Under the pieces are notes generated by a model. That model was not told the DNA's origin, made no database searches, and saw only the letters and a list, made by a program, of their open reading frames with translations. Shown here piece by piece: positions 6,318 to 13,545 of a DNA stretch of 18,225 nt. The number at the start of each line of letters is the position of its first letter. Positions within the stretch are counted from its first letter, which is position 1. The position numbers and the translations under genes are program-made. This DNA comes from CAXGUU01 sp964012875 (lineage in GTDB: Bacteria; Pseudomonadota; Gammaproteobacteria; Ga0077536), in assembly GCA_964012875.1 (NCBI GenBank), contig CAXGUU010000031.1, forward strand, positions 1-18,225, read 5' to 3'.

Positions 6318-7250
6318 CTAGCCGGGGGCCTGTATCCAGTCGGCGAGTATATCTTTAAGTGCCTGCACAAAGGCCTGCGGTTGATCGAGCATGACGTGGT
6401 GCTGAGCCTGTTGAAGTTTGACGACCGGCGCTTGTGCCGGCATCAGGCTCGCCATGTATTCCGCCGTGGGTGGTGTGACGAGGGCACTGTCTTCGCCGTA
6501 TATCAAGCCAAAGCGACACCTAAGGTTCATAAAATGTTCCGAGAATGGCTCTTCCCAGCGGCTCTTGCCGAGCGCGTTGACATCAAATTTCCAGGTCCAT
6601 CCGGTTTGCGATTTAACCAATGAATGCCGGGCAATAAATTCCACCAGGAAATCGTGCTCGCACGGTTGCGGCGGCATCAGGCGGAAGCGTTCGATTGCGA
6701 TTTCGAAACTCGGATAATCGCGTGCCTGAGTCAGCGCGCGCCGGGGCGTCGAACTCATGGGGTCGTCGGGATGCCTGATGGGCGAATCCACGATGACCAG
6801 TCCGCCGGCCGCGTCACCACAATCGACACCAAAACGCATCGTCATGTAACCGCCGAAGGAGTGCCCGACGACAAAGGGCTCGGGACCAAGTTCGGCCGCA
6901 GCGATGACCATCTTCATTTCCAGCGCGCGTTCGGCCGCCGAGTACTCGCTGCGGCGGCCGCTGTCCCCCATGCCTGACAGGTCAATTGCTGCAACTCGAA
7001 ATTCGCCTGCCAGCGATGGTGCGATAAAGCGCCACCAGTTGGCGTGCGCACCACCGCCGTGGACCAACAGGAGCCCTGGCTTTGCGACCGATGCGTTCTC
7101 ATCCCAGACGAGGTAGTGAATCGGGCAGTCGTTGACCGTCACGAACGCCGAACGCATTGGATAGGCAAGCGCTTCGTCGAACCACACCGGCGTATCGGCA
7201 GCGACCGTCAAATGCGACGCATTCCAGTCTGGCAGTTGAGGATGTTCCAT
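6318..7250 (-). CDS. Alpha/beta hydrolase
   Basis: This 310-residue cytoplasmic protein has a complete alpha/beta hydrolase active site: the oxyanion-hole HGGGAHANWW (64-73), the nucleophile S131 in GHSFGG, the acid D254 in YGEDS, and the base at H284 or H285 in QHHVMLDQP. The HHxMLDQP ending is common in hydrolases of esters, thioesters and ring-cleavage products. A role in opening or unloading an intermediate of the nearby acyl-CoA pathways is possible but not shown. The gene is divergent from the crotonase at 7408, with a 157-nt shared upstream region. The first 20 or so residues precede the conserved core, so an internal start cannot be excluded. Confidence 0.9.
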   Translation of the reverse strand: MEHPQLPDWNASHLTVAADTPVWFDEALAYPMRSAFVTVNDCPIHYLVWDENASVAKPGLLLVHGGGAHANWWRFIAPSLAGEFRVAAIDLSGMGDSGRRSEYSAAERALEMKMVIAAAELGPEPFVVGHSFGGYMTMRFGVDCGDAAGGLVIVDSPIRHPDDPMSSTPRRALTQARDYPSFEIAIERFRLMPPQPCEHDFLVEFIARHSLVKSQTGWTWKFDVNALGKSRWEEPFSEHFMNLRCRFGLIYGEDSALVTPPTAEYMASLMPAQAPVVKLQQAQHHVMLDQPQAFVQALKDILADWIQAPG

Positions 7251-7407
7251 GGTGCGGTTGGGTTTTAGGCAGCGCGCGATTGTACTCGAATGGAGCCGGA
7301 TGCCGGGATGCGCGACTTATGCGGCACTTAGCGATACCTTAATCACGACCCGCCACGCTGTTGGCGGACTGAATTTCTATGATCACAACTATTCGCGAGG
7401 ACACATC

Positions 7408-8205
7408 ATGGCGGTCGTTGATTATGCAGTAGATGGACACATAGCCACCGTTACCCTGAATCGACCGGAGGCGCGCAATGCAGTCAGCCCGGAGGTTGCC
7501 GTGCGCTTGCGTGACGCTTGGCAGGCAGTGCGCGACGACGACAATGTGCGCGTCGCAATCCTGACTGGCAGGGGCATGGTGTTTTGTGCGGGTGCCGATC
7601 TCGGGCAGCTCATACCCCTGGTCTCTGGCAACCGGGACCCCGAAAACGAGTACGACGAACAGGTACTCGCGCAGCCGGACATCTTCGAGTACGCGTTTTT
7701 GCGGAGCTTCGATGCGGTTAAACCTGTCATCGCCGCGCTTAATGGTCACGCGATAGCCGGCGGAATGGAAATGGTCCAGGGCACCGATCTACGCGTTTCG
7801 GTGCCGGCCGCCAAGCTGGGTGTGCAGGAAGTGAAGTGGGCGATATTTCCGGCCGGCGGCTCGACCGTAAGACTGCCGCACCAGCTACCTCATGCCAAGG
7901 CGATGGAACTGCTTCTGACCGGCGATTTGATCACTGCCGATGAAGCTCTTGGTTACGGATTTCTGAATTATGTTACCGACGATCCGATGGCCAAAGCCCG
8001 TGAACTCGCCGACAAGATTGCCGGCAATGGCCCGATTGCGGTGCAGGCGATTCGTAAATCCGCTCGCGCTTGTCTTGGCATGGAGGAGTTGGAAGCACTG
8101 AAACTGGAAACCGAAATCTCGGCACCGGTATTCAAAACCGAGGACGCCGAAGAAGGGCCGCGCGCATTCATGGAAAAACGTCAGCCGGTTTACAAAGGTC
8201 GCTAG
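7408..8205 (+). CDS. Enoyl-CoA hydratase with both catalytic glutamates
   Basis: This 265-residue crotonase should add water to a 2,3-enoyl-CoA. The start is the ATG at 7408 because GAGG lies 7 nt upstream and the family's N terminus (DGHIATVTLNRPEARNA) follows; the frame is open from 7249 but that part looks non-coding. The oxyanion motifs are CAGAD (60-64) and NGHAIAGG (112-119). E121 and E141 fall exactly 20 residues apart, matching E144 and E164 of rat hydratase, so this is the only one of the three crotonases here with a standard hydratase site. Only three bases separate it from the FMN enzyme downstream, so the two are an operon and probably work on the same substrate. Confidence 0.92.
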   Translation: MAVVDYAVDGHIATVTLNRPEARNAVSPEVAVRLRDAWQAVRDDDNVRVAILTGRGMVFCAGADLGQLIPLVSGNRDPENEYDEQVLAQPDIFEYAFLRSFDAVKPVIAALNGHAIAGGMEMVQGTDLRVSVPAAKLGVQEVKWAIFPAGGSTVRLPHQLPHAKAMELLLTGDLITADEALGYGFLNYVTDDPMAKARELADKIAGNGPIAVQAIRKSARACLGMEELEALKLETEISAPVFKTEDAEEGPRAFMEKRQPVYKGR

Positions 8206-8208
8206 ACA

Positions 8209-9351
8209 ATGAATTCGGCGCTCTGTGACCGTCTGGGTATCGATTTCCCGTTGTTCGCGTTCAGTCATTGTCGTGATGTCGTGGTAGAGGTGTCGCGCGC
8301 CGGTGGCTTCGGCGTTTTCGGTGCGGCAAGCATGTCGGCGAAGCAGCTTGAAATCGAGCTGTCGTGGATCGATGAACATATCGACGGCAATCCCTATGGT
8401 GTCGATTTACTGATACCGGACAAAGTGCTCGGGAAAGGTGACGCTTTTGACGGAGAACGCCTGCTGCAGGGTGTGCCCGCAAGTCACAAGGATTTCGCGA
8501 ATACCCTGCTGTCCAAAGCCGGTATCGATGCCGATGGCATTGAGGATGCGCGCCGCGGTACGATTCAGCTGACCAAGAACCTGCATCCGAGTGGCGCGGA
8601 AGAGGCCATGGACGTCGCCTTCAGTCATCCCATTCGTCTGATCGCGAATGCCCTCGGCGTACCGCCGGAAAGCATGCTCCACCGAGGCAAAGCTCACGAC
8701 GTTGCCGTTGCTGCCCTCGTCGGTGCCCGGGAACATGCAGTGCGTCAGGCCGCAGCGGGAGTTGATATTCTGATCGCTGCCGGCGCTGAAGCAGGTGGTC
8801 ACTGCGGCGAGATTTCGACGATGGTGCTGGTGCCTGACGTGGTTGCGGCAGTGAAGCCCCACGGTGACATCCCTGTACTCGGTGCAGGCGGCATTGTGAC
8901 CGGACAGCAGATGGCGGCTTGCATGGCCATGGGTGCCTCAGGTGTGTGGACCGCGTCGGTCTGGCTGACAACCCCGGAGGCCGAAACCAATCCGGTGGTT
9001 AAGGAAAAAATGCTGGCTGCCAGCGCACGCGATACTGTGCGATCGCGCAGTCGCACTGGCAAGCCGTCGCGACAGCTGAGCTCTGGCTGGACCGAGGCCT
9101 GGGAACGGCCGGACGCGCCGGAACCATTGCCCATGCCCTTGCAGTCGATGGTCAGCGAGCCGGCACTGTCGAAAGTCGACAAGCTGTCGCAGCAAGGCCA
9201 CGGCGGCGCCCAGGCACTGGCGACCTACTGGGTCGGTCAGGGTGTCGGACTCATGAATGAAGCCCGACCGGCGCGCGCCGTGGTACAGGATTTCCAGGAA
9301 GATTTTCTGCATGCCCACGAGCGCCTGCAGACGTTTCTGGGCGAAGCCTAG
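8209..9351 (+). CDS. FMN-dependent nitronate monooxygenase family protein, IpdC-like
   Basis: This 380-residue TIM-barrel flavoprotein has the FMN phosphate-binding segments AGAEAGGHCGE (191-201) and PVLGAGGIVTG (222-232), with the family's active-site His at H198. From memory of the family, FAFSHCRDVV (17-26), WLTTPEAETNPVV and DTVRSRSRTGKPSR resemble IpdC, the actinobacterial enzyme of steroid C/D-ring degradation, more than true nitronate monooxygenases. IpdC-type proteins act on CoA-linked ring compounds. The pairing with a crotonase three bases upstream supports a CoA pathway rather than nitroalkane detoxification. The ipdA and ipdB partners are not in the window. The substrate is therefore open: a steroid ring remnant, another alicyclic acyl-CoA or something unrelated. 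Confidence 0.85.
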   Translation: MNSALCDRLGIDFPLFAFSHCRDVVVEVSRAGGFGVFGAASMSAKQLEIELSWIDEHIDGNPYGVDLLIPDKVLGKGDAFDGERLLQGVPASHKDFANTLLSKAGIDADGIEDARRGTIQLTKNLHPSGAEEAMDVAFSHPIRLIANALGVPPESMLHRGKAHDVAVAALVGAREHAVRQAAAGVDILIAAGAEAGGHCGEISTMVLVPDVVAAVKPHGDIPVLGAGGIVTGQQMAACMAMGASGVWTASVWLTTPEAETNPVVKEKMLAASARDTVRSRSRTGKPSRQLSSGWTEAWERPDAPEPLPMPLQSMVSEPALSKVDKLSQQGHGGAQALATYWVGQGVGLMNEARPARAVVQDFQEDFLHAHERLQTFLGEA

Positions 9352-9444
9352 TTCCGCGATCCGCGCCTGAGACACCCAAACCTACCGAGGTGGCGGGGCG
9401 CCGGGCTGCTGTTGGGGCAGCATCACCCGATAAGACGGGTCGAT

Positions 9445-9462
9445 CCTGATTCCGGTATCAGG
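9445..9462. terminator. Hairpin between convergent genes
   Basis: CCTGAT (9445-9450) and ATCAGG (9457-9462) form a perfect 6-bp stem that overlaps the SDR stop codon. A second small stem (ACCCG 9425-9429 with CGGGT 9436-9440) precedes it. They fill the 106-nt gap between the converging FMN enzyme and SDR genes. No T run is present, so a terminator role is only suggested by position. Confidence 0.3.
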
Positions 9463-10201
9463 TCATGTAGACACCGCCATTCACGTGAATCGTTTGACCA
9501 GTGATATAGGCCGCGCTGTCTGACAGTAAGAAGCGGACGGTTTCGGCTATTTCGTGTGGTTCGCCTTCACGCCGCATCGGAATGCGCTGGCGCCAGATCT
9601 CGCGTTCGTCGTCGGTGTATGTCGGTCGCAGCCGATCGTGCCAGATCAGTCCGGGCGCAATCACATTGGCCGTAACGCCGTGGGCGGCAAGGTCCTTCGC
9701 GATGGAATGCGTATAGCCCACCAGGCTGGCTTTGGCAGCTGAGTACGGTGCCATACCTTCGTCCGGCACGTAGGCCGCTGCCGACGCGAAATTGACAATG
9801 CGTCCGAAACCACGCTCCTTCATCGCGCCGCAGAATGTACGGGTCAGGTGAAAAGTGCCGTAAAGGTTGACCTGAATTACGCGGTCGAACGACTCAGGTG
9901 CCATGTCCCACGGCGTCCCCACGGTCGCGATGCCGGCATTATTGACGAGGTAAGCGATTTGTATGTTTGCCGCGTCAAGTTCGTCCCGCAGGGATTCGCA
10001 AGCACCCAGGTTTCGATTGTCGAATCCATGAAAACGGACACGCGAACGCTGGCCGGCAGTAAAGCCGTCAAGCCATTCTTCGGCATCGTCCCTGCGTCTG
10101 TCGCAGGCGACGACGTCGATGCCTTGTCCGAGCAAAGAAGCCGTGATTGCCGTACCGAGACCGCCGAGCGCACCGGTTACGAGTGCATGTCCTTGCGCCA
10201 T
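9458..10201 (-). CDS. Short-chain dehydrogenase/reductase (FabG-like SDR)
   Basis: This 247-residue classical SDR interconverts a hydroxyl and a ketone with NAD(P)(H) in the cytoplasm. The Rossmann motif is TGALGGLG (9-16), the NNAG motif is at 87-90, and the catalytic set is N112, S140, Y153 and K157. Cofactor choice is unclear: CDRR follows the second strand, and its Asp would favour NAD while the arginines could suit NADP. The C-terminal GQTIHVNGG is typical of 3-oxoacyl reductases and hydroxyacyl-CoA dehydrogenases. GAGGAG lies 6 nt before the ATG, and an AT-rich stretch at about 10228-10250 could hold its promoter. It lies 98 nt downstream of the acyl-CoA dehydrogenase on the same strand. 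Oxidation of a beta-hydroxyacyl-CoA in the same pathway is a reasonable guess. Confidence 0.92.
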   Translation of the reverse strand: MAQGHALVTGALGGLGTAITASLLGQGIDVVACDRRRDDAEEWLDGFTAGQRSRVRFHGFDNRNLGACESLRDELDAANIQIAYLVNNAGIATVGTPWDMAPESFDRVIQVNLYGTFHLTRTFCGAMKERGFGRIVNFASAAAYVPDEGMAPYSAAKASLVGYTHSIAKDLAAHGVTANVIAPGLIWHDRLRPTYTDDEREIWRQRIPMRREGEPHEIAETVRFLLSDSAAYITGQTIHVNGGVYMT

Positions 10202-10269
10202 GTTCCGCTCCTCTGCGTTTTCCAGCGTTAATTAAAATGTAGATAAGCTAGCGATGAAAAGACGAGCGA

Positions 10270-10291
10270 GCACGCCGGCACGACGGCGTGC
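10270..10291 (-). terminator. GC-rich hairpin after the acyl-CoA dehydrogenase gene
   Basis: GCACGCCG (10270-10277) and CGGCGTGC (10284-10291) form a perfect 8-bp stem with a six-base loop, starting 9 nt after the acyl-CoA dehydrogenase stop on the minus strand. The following TTTT lies about 10 nt away, so this is not a textbook intrinsic terminator, but it may attenuate read-through into the SDR gene. Confidence 0.4.
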
Positions 10292-10299
10292 AACAGGTC

Positions 10300-11436
10300 C
10301 TATAGTGTGCGGGCGATGATCTCTTTCATAACCTCGCTACTGCCACCAGCGATGCGCGCCACCCGTTGTCCTGCCCAGGCGCGTGCAATGGGAAATTCCC
10401 ACATATAGCCATAGCCACCGAACAGCTGCAGGCATTCGTCGAGTACACGACACATGGTTTCCGTACTGAATAGTTTTGCCATGGCGGCATCGTCGGCGCT
10501 CAGCTCGCCGGCGACATGCAGCTCCATCAATCGATCAATGAAACTTCGCACCACTGCGGTCTGTGTTTTCACTTCAGCCAGTTTGAAGCGCGTATTCTGA
10601 AAACCGAAAATCGGTTTGCCGAAGGCCTCGCGGTCTTTGGTGTAGGTGACGGTTTCTTCCAAGGCGGCCTCGATCGTGGCTGCGGCGCGAATGGCAACAA
10701 TCAGACGCTCCTGGGCCAGTTCGTGCATGAGGTAGGTGAAGCCGTGATGTTCCTCGCCCAGCAGGCGTTCGGTTGGCACCCGCACGTCGGCATAGAACAA
10801 CTCTGATGTGTCCTGCGCTTTCCAACCCACTTTCTCCAGGTTCCTGCCCCGACTGAAACCGTCGTCACCGTCGCGTACAACGATCAGACTGATACCTTTT
10901 GCGCCGGCTTCCGGATCGGTTTTGCATGCGGTCACGATCAGGTCCGAAATCTGGCCATTCGAGATGAAAGTTTTCTGGCCGTCGATGACGTAGTCGTCGC
11001 CGTCACGGACGGCCTGTGTACGAATGCTTGCTAGGTCACTACCCGCACCCGGCTCTGACATCGCGATGGCGCCGATCAATTCGCCCGAGCACATGCCTGG
11101 CAACAGTTCCTTTTTTTGTGCTTCAGACGCGTAGTTAAGAATGTATGGCGCGACAATGCCCGAATGCAGGTGGAAGGCTGGTCCGCTGGCCTCAACGCGG
11201 GCCAGTTCTTCAATGACGATGCCGATGTGCAAAAAATCGCCGCCCGGCCCACCATATTGTTCCGGGACGTCGCAACACAGCAAACCGTTTTCGCCCGCGG
11301 CACGCCATACGTCCCGGCTCACGATGCCGTCACGCTCCCAGGCTTCGTGATAAGGCACGATTTCATTTTCAACGAAGCGCCGCACGCTGGCGCGAAACAT
11401 TTCGTGTTCTTCGCTATAGACGGTTCTTGGGATCAT
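10300..11436 (-). CDS. Acyl-CoA dehydrogenase (long-chain/isovaleryl type active site)
   Basis: This 378-residue FAD enzyme introduces the first double bond in acyl-CoA beta-oxidation. I start it at the ATG at 11436, which gives the usual family length and N terminus (YSEEHEMFRASVRRF) with a GGAAA site upstream; the open frame continues to 11700 but that part is low-complexity and unlike the family. Motifs include AMSEPGAGSD (125-134), REAFGKPIFGFQ (269-280) and GGYGYMWEFPIARAW (340-354). The MCAD-type catalytic Glu near the C terminus is replaced by G365 (IAGGSSE). A Glu occurs instead at E243 in AQERL, the position used by long-chain and isovaleryl-CoA dehydrogenases. The enzyme should therefore be active with the relocated base. 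Substrate length is not determined. Confidence 0.92.
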   Translation of the reverse strand: MIPRTVYSEEHEMFRASVRRFVENEIVPYHEAWERDGIVSRDVWRAAGENGLLCCDVPEQYGGPGGDFLHIGIVIEELARVEASGPAFHLHSGIVAPYILNYASEAQKKELLPGMCSGELIGAIAMSEPGAGSDLASIRTQAVRDGDDYVIDGQKTFISNGQISDLIVTACKTDPEAGAKGISLIVVRDGDDGFSRGRNLEKVGWKAQDTSELFYADVRVPTERLLGEEHHGFTYLMHELAQERLIVAIRAAATIEAALEETVTYTKDREAFGKPIFGFQNTRFKLAEVKTQTAVVRSFIDRLMELHVAGELSADDAAMAKLFSTETMCRVLDECLQLFGGYGYMWEFPIARAWAGQRVARIAGGSSEVMKEIIARTL

Positions 11437-11625
11437 GCTTTTTTTCCAGGTATTTGTGGTGAAAATCGGCGGCCGGGGTACTGTCGGAAAACGGCCTGGT
11501 CGGAGTTTTGCACTCATGGTGGTTGCACCGGAATTCCCAACCTTCGCGGACATCAAATTCAAGCTTCCGCGCCTATGGTACGGATTTCGCGTACAGCGTT
11601 GCACCCGAATGAAAACCGAGCGCAT

Positions 11626-11655
11626 TTGTCGTTCCGCTATCCATAAAGGTATGCT
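11626..11655 (+). promoter_or_regulatory. Candidate promoter of the LLM oxidoreductase gene
   Basis: TTGTCG (11626-11631) and TATGCT (11650-11655) are separated by 18 nt and lie 30 nt before the ATG at 11686. Each box matches four of six consensus bases. This is the only reasonable pair I saw in the 249-nt divergent region shared with the acyl-CoA dehydrogenase; the rest of that region shows no other feature. Confidence 0.35.
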
Positions 11656-11685
11656 CACCGGTTTGGCGAAAAGGGGCCCCGAGCC

Positions 11686-12555
11686 ATGAAATTCGGACAA
11701 TATGGTGTTTTTACGTTTACGGATGTGCTCGATGGTGCTGGGCTTCAGCAGTTAACGGCAAAAGTAGAGGGCCTTGGTTACTCCACCTTGTGGTACCCCG
11801 AAGCACTTAACTATGAAACCTTTGCGGTGGCCGCCTATATGCTTAGCCACAGCAAAAACTTACAGATCGCGAGCGGTATCGCCAATATTTACGCGCGTGA
11901 CGCTTCGGCATCGGCTATGGGCCACAACTCACTCAACGCACTTTATGACGGGCGTTTCGTCCTTGGGCTGGGTGTCTCACACGCGCCGATAGTGTCGGAT
12001 ATGCGAGGCCACGAATACAAGCGTCCCGTCTCCAGCATGCGCCAGTATCTCGATGCCATGGACCAGGCCTGGGAAGCGTTTGGCAGCACTCCTGAAGTCA
12101 AGCAAATCGCACTCGCTGCACTGGGCCCCAATATGTCTAAGTTGTCCGCGGAACGCACGCTCGGCGCCTTTCCGTACAACATCACGCCTGACCAGGTGGC
12201 GATGTCGCGCGAAGCGATGGGCAGCCAGGGCGCCCTCATCTGCGAGCAGAAAGTATGCCTGTGTGAAGACGAAGACACGGCCCGTAAGGCAGCGCGGATG
12301 GCATTGGAGCCCTACATGGGGTTACCCAACTACTACAAAAACTGGTTCCGTCTCGGATTCAATGAAGACGATTTGAAGGCCGGTGGCAGCGATCGCCTGA
12401 TGGACGCCATGTGCGTATGGGGCGACGCCGCAAAGATCAAGGAAACATTGCAGCAATATCTCGATAACGGTGCGGACCAGGTAGTCATTCAGCCGATTCG
12501 GCCCGACGGACAACCCGGACCGGATTACGCCGCCCTTGAGGCGCTTGCGCCGTAG
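11686..12555 (+). CDS. LLM class flavin/F420-dependent oxidoreductase
   Basis: This 289-residue protein has the TIM-barrel pattern of the bacterial luciferase-like family: the N-terminal KFGQYGVFTF strand, GYSTLWYPE (31-39), the early strand IASGIANIYARD, and GRFVLGLGVSHAP (89-101). The GVSH segment and overall length resemble the subfamily often annotated as probable F420-dependent (MSMEG_4141 type), but FMN use cannot be excluded. Such enzymes oxidise or reduce small alcohols, aldehydes or ring compounds, sometimes as monooxygenases. The start is the ATG at 11686 with AAGGGG upstream. It is divergent from the acyl-CoA dehydrogenase and followed 83 nt later by a RibA-like gene, a link that may concern flavin or deazaflavin supply. 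Confidence 0.85.
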   Translation: MKFGQYGVFTFTDVLDGAGLQQLTAKVEGLGYSTLWYPEALNYETFAVAAYMLSHSKNLQIASGIANIYARDASASAMGHNSLNALYDGRFVLGLGVSHAPIVSDMRGHEYKRPVSSMRQYLDAMDQAWEAFGSTPEVKQIALAALGPNMSKLSAERTLGAFPYNITPDQVAMSREAMGSQGALICEQKVCLCEDEDTARKAARMALEPYMGLPNYYKNWFRLGFNEDDLKAGGSDRLMDAMCVWGDAAKIKETLQQYLDNGADQVVIQPIRPDGQPGPDYAALEALAP

Positions 12556-12638
12556 ACAAACGTTTAACCGAATCGTCGGGATAAATAGATTACCCGGGCG
12601 AATGCTGCATCGTCCGCATTATTCGTAACCATTATTAC

Positions 12639-13430
12639 GTGTTCAGTTACGTCGACAAATCAATCCGCCACAAGCTTGAAGAAGCCGGCACCCTGGTGAC
12701 CCTGGATCAGCACAGTCAGCCTGTCTCGACAAGTGATCCGGGTGCTTTCATTTCCGTCTTAGGACCGGTACCCATTCCGAGGATGATCGGCGAAGTTGAG
12801 GTCATACTGGAGTGGTATCCGTTCGTCAGGCGCACGGAGTTGTCAGCTGTGCTGGCGGCTGCCGACCATGTCGCCGACGGTGGCGCCGCCTTACGTGAGC
12901 TGCTGCAGAGTTCGATGGCGGTCAACTCGGTGTTCGCCTTACCGGGATTCAGGCAGACCACCAAGCCTCTGGTTCGAATTCATTCATGTTGTCTGACCGG
13001 TGATGTATTTGGTTCGCGCCGCTGTGATTGCGGCCCGCAACTCGAGGCTGCGTTTGAGCAGATGTATGCAGCGGGTAATGGCGCTGTCATTTACATGAGC
13101 GGTCACGAGGGGCGTGGGATCGGACTGTGGGCCAAGGCGGTGACCTATTTGTTGCAGGACACCGGTCACAACACTTACCAGGCCAACGTCGCTTTGGGGC
13201 TGCCGGAAGATTCGCGTGATTTCTCGGATGCCGGCGTGATTCTGAAGTATCTGCTCGGCGGCGAACCCGTGCGCTTGTTATCCAACAATCCGGACAAGCG
13301 CACGCAAATTGAAGCGCAGGGCCAGCGGGTGGCGGGCACCGAACCGCTGGTCGTCGGTTTGTGCGAGCACAATTTGCGCTACATCCGTGCTAAACGCAGC
13401 AAGGGACATTTGATCGGCGATGACGTTTGA
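12639..13430 (+). CDS. Divergent GTP cyclohydrolase II (RibA-like)
   Basis: GTP cyclohydrolase II opens GTP to give the pyrimidine precursor of riboflavin and deazaflavins. The 263-residue protein (about 200 in E. coli RibA) has zinc ligands C118, C129 and C131 in CLTGD...RCDCG, the key tyrosine Y170 in VTYLLQD and R193 in DSRDF. Two places differ from ordinary RibA. The usual HSE before the first zinc ligand is HSC (C117), and the RQEGR loop is GHEGR with one extra residue (155-159). About 40 extra residues precede GPVPIP, and the start is uncertain: GTG at 12639 has no good ribosome site. There is no fused RibB domain. It may be a normal RibA or a paralogue with another nucleotide product. 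Confidence 0.83.
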   Translation: MFSYVDKSIRHKLEEAGTLVTLDQHSQPVSTSDPGAFISVLGPVPIPRMIGEVEVILEWYPFVRRTELSAVLAAADHVADGGAALRELLQSSMAVNSVFALPGFRQTTKPLVRIHSCCLTGDVFGSRRCDCGPQLEAAFEQMYAAGNGAVIYMSGHEGRGIGLWAKAVTYLLQDTGHNTYQANVALGLPEDSRDFSDAGVILKYLLGGEPVRLLSNNPDKRTQIEAQGQRVAGTEPLVVGLCEHNLRYIRAKRSKGHLIGDDV

Positions 13431-13545
13431 AGCGGTCCCGAGTCTTTCCTGGTGCGCGCTGGTCCACACTGACGGCCGATAGCGGCTACAATTATTTGAC
13501 CTTGCAAAAACGCTCTTTGTGCTCATTGTTTTAAGGAACGCCAGC

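Noticed and set aside
5753..6370. 205-residue minus-strand ORF overlapping the 152-residue gene
   Set aside because: Its composition (many Ser, Thr, Arg, Pro) is typical of an off-frame shadow, and it overlaps both the hydrolase end and the better ORF.
7249..7407. Upstream extension of the 7408 crotonase
   Set aside because: The family's N terminus and a GAGG site point to the ATG at 7408, and the extension covers the divergent promoter region.
8209..9351. Simple nitroalkane-detoxifying nitronate monooxygenase
   Set aside because: The sequence patterns and the crotonase three bases upstream fit a CoA-pathway IpdC-like enzyme better, though this has not been tested by phylogeny.
11437..11700. 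88-residue N-terminal extension of the acyl-CoA dehydrogenase
   Set aside because: The family N terminus starts at the ATG at 11436; the extension is low-quality and would overlap the divergent LLM gene start.
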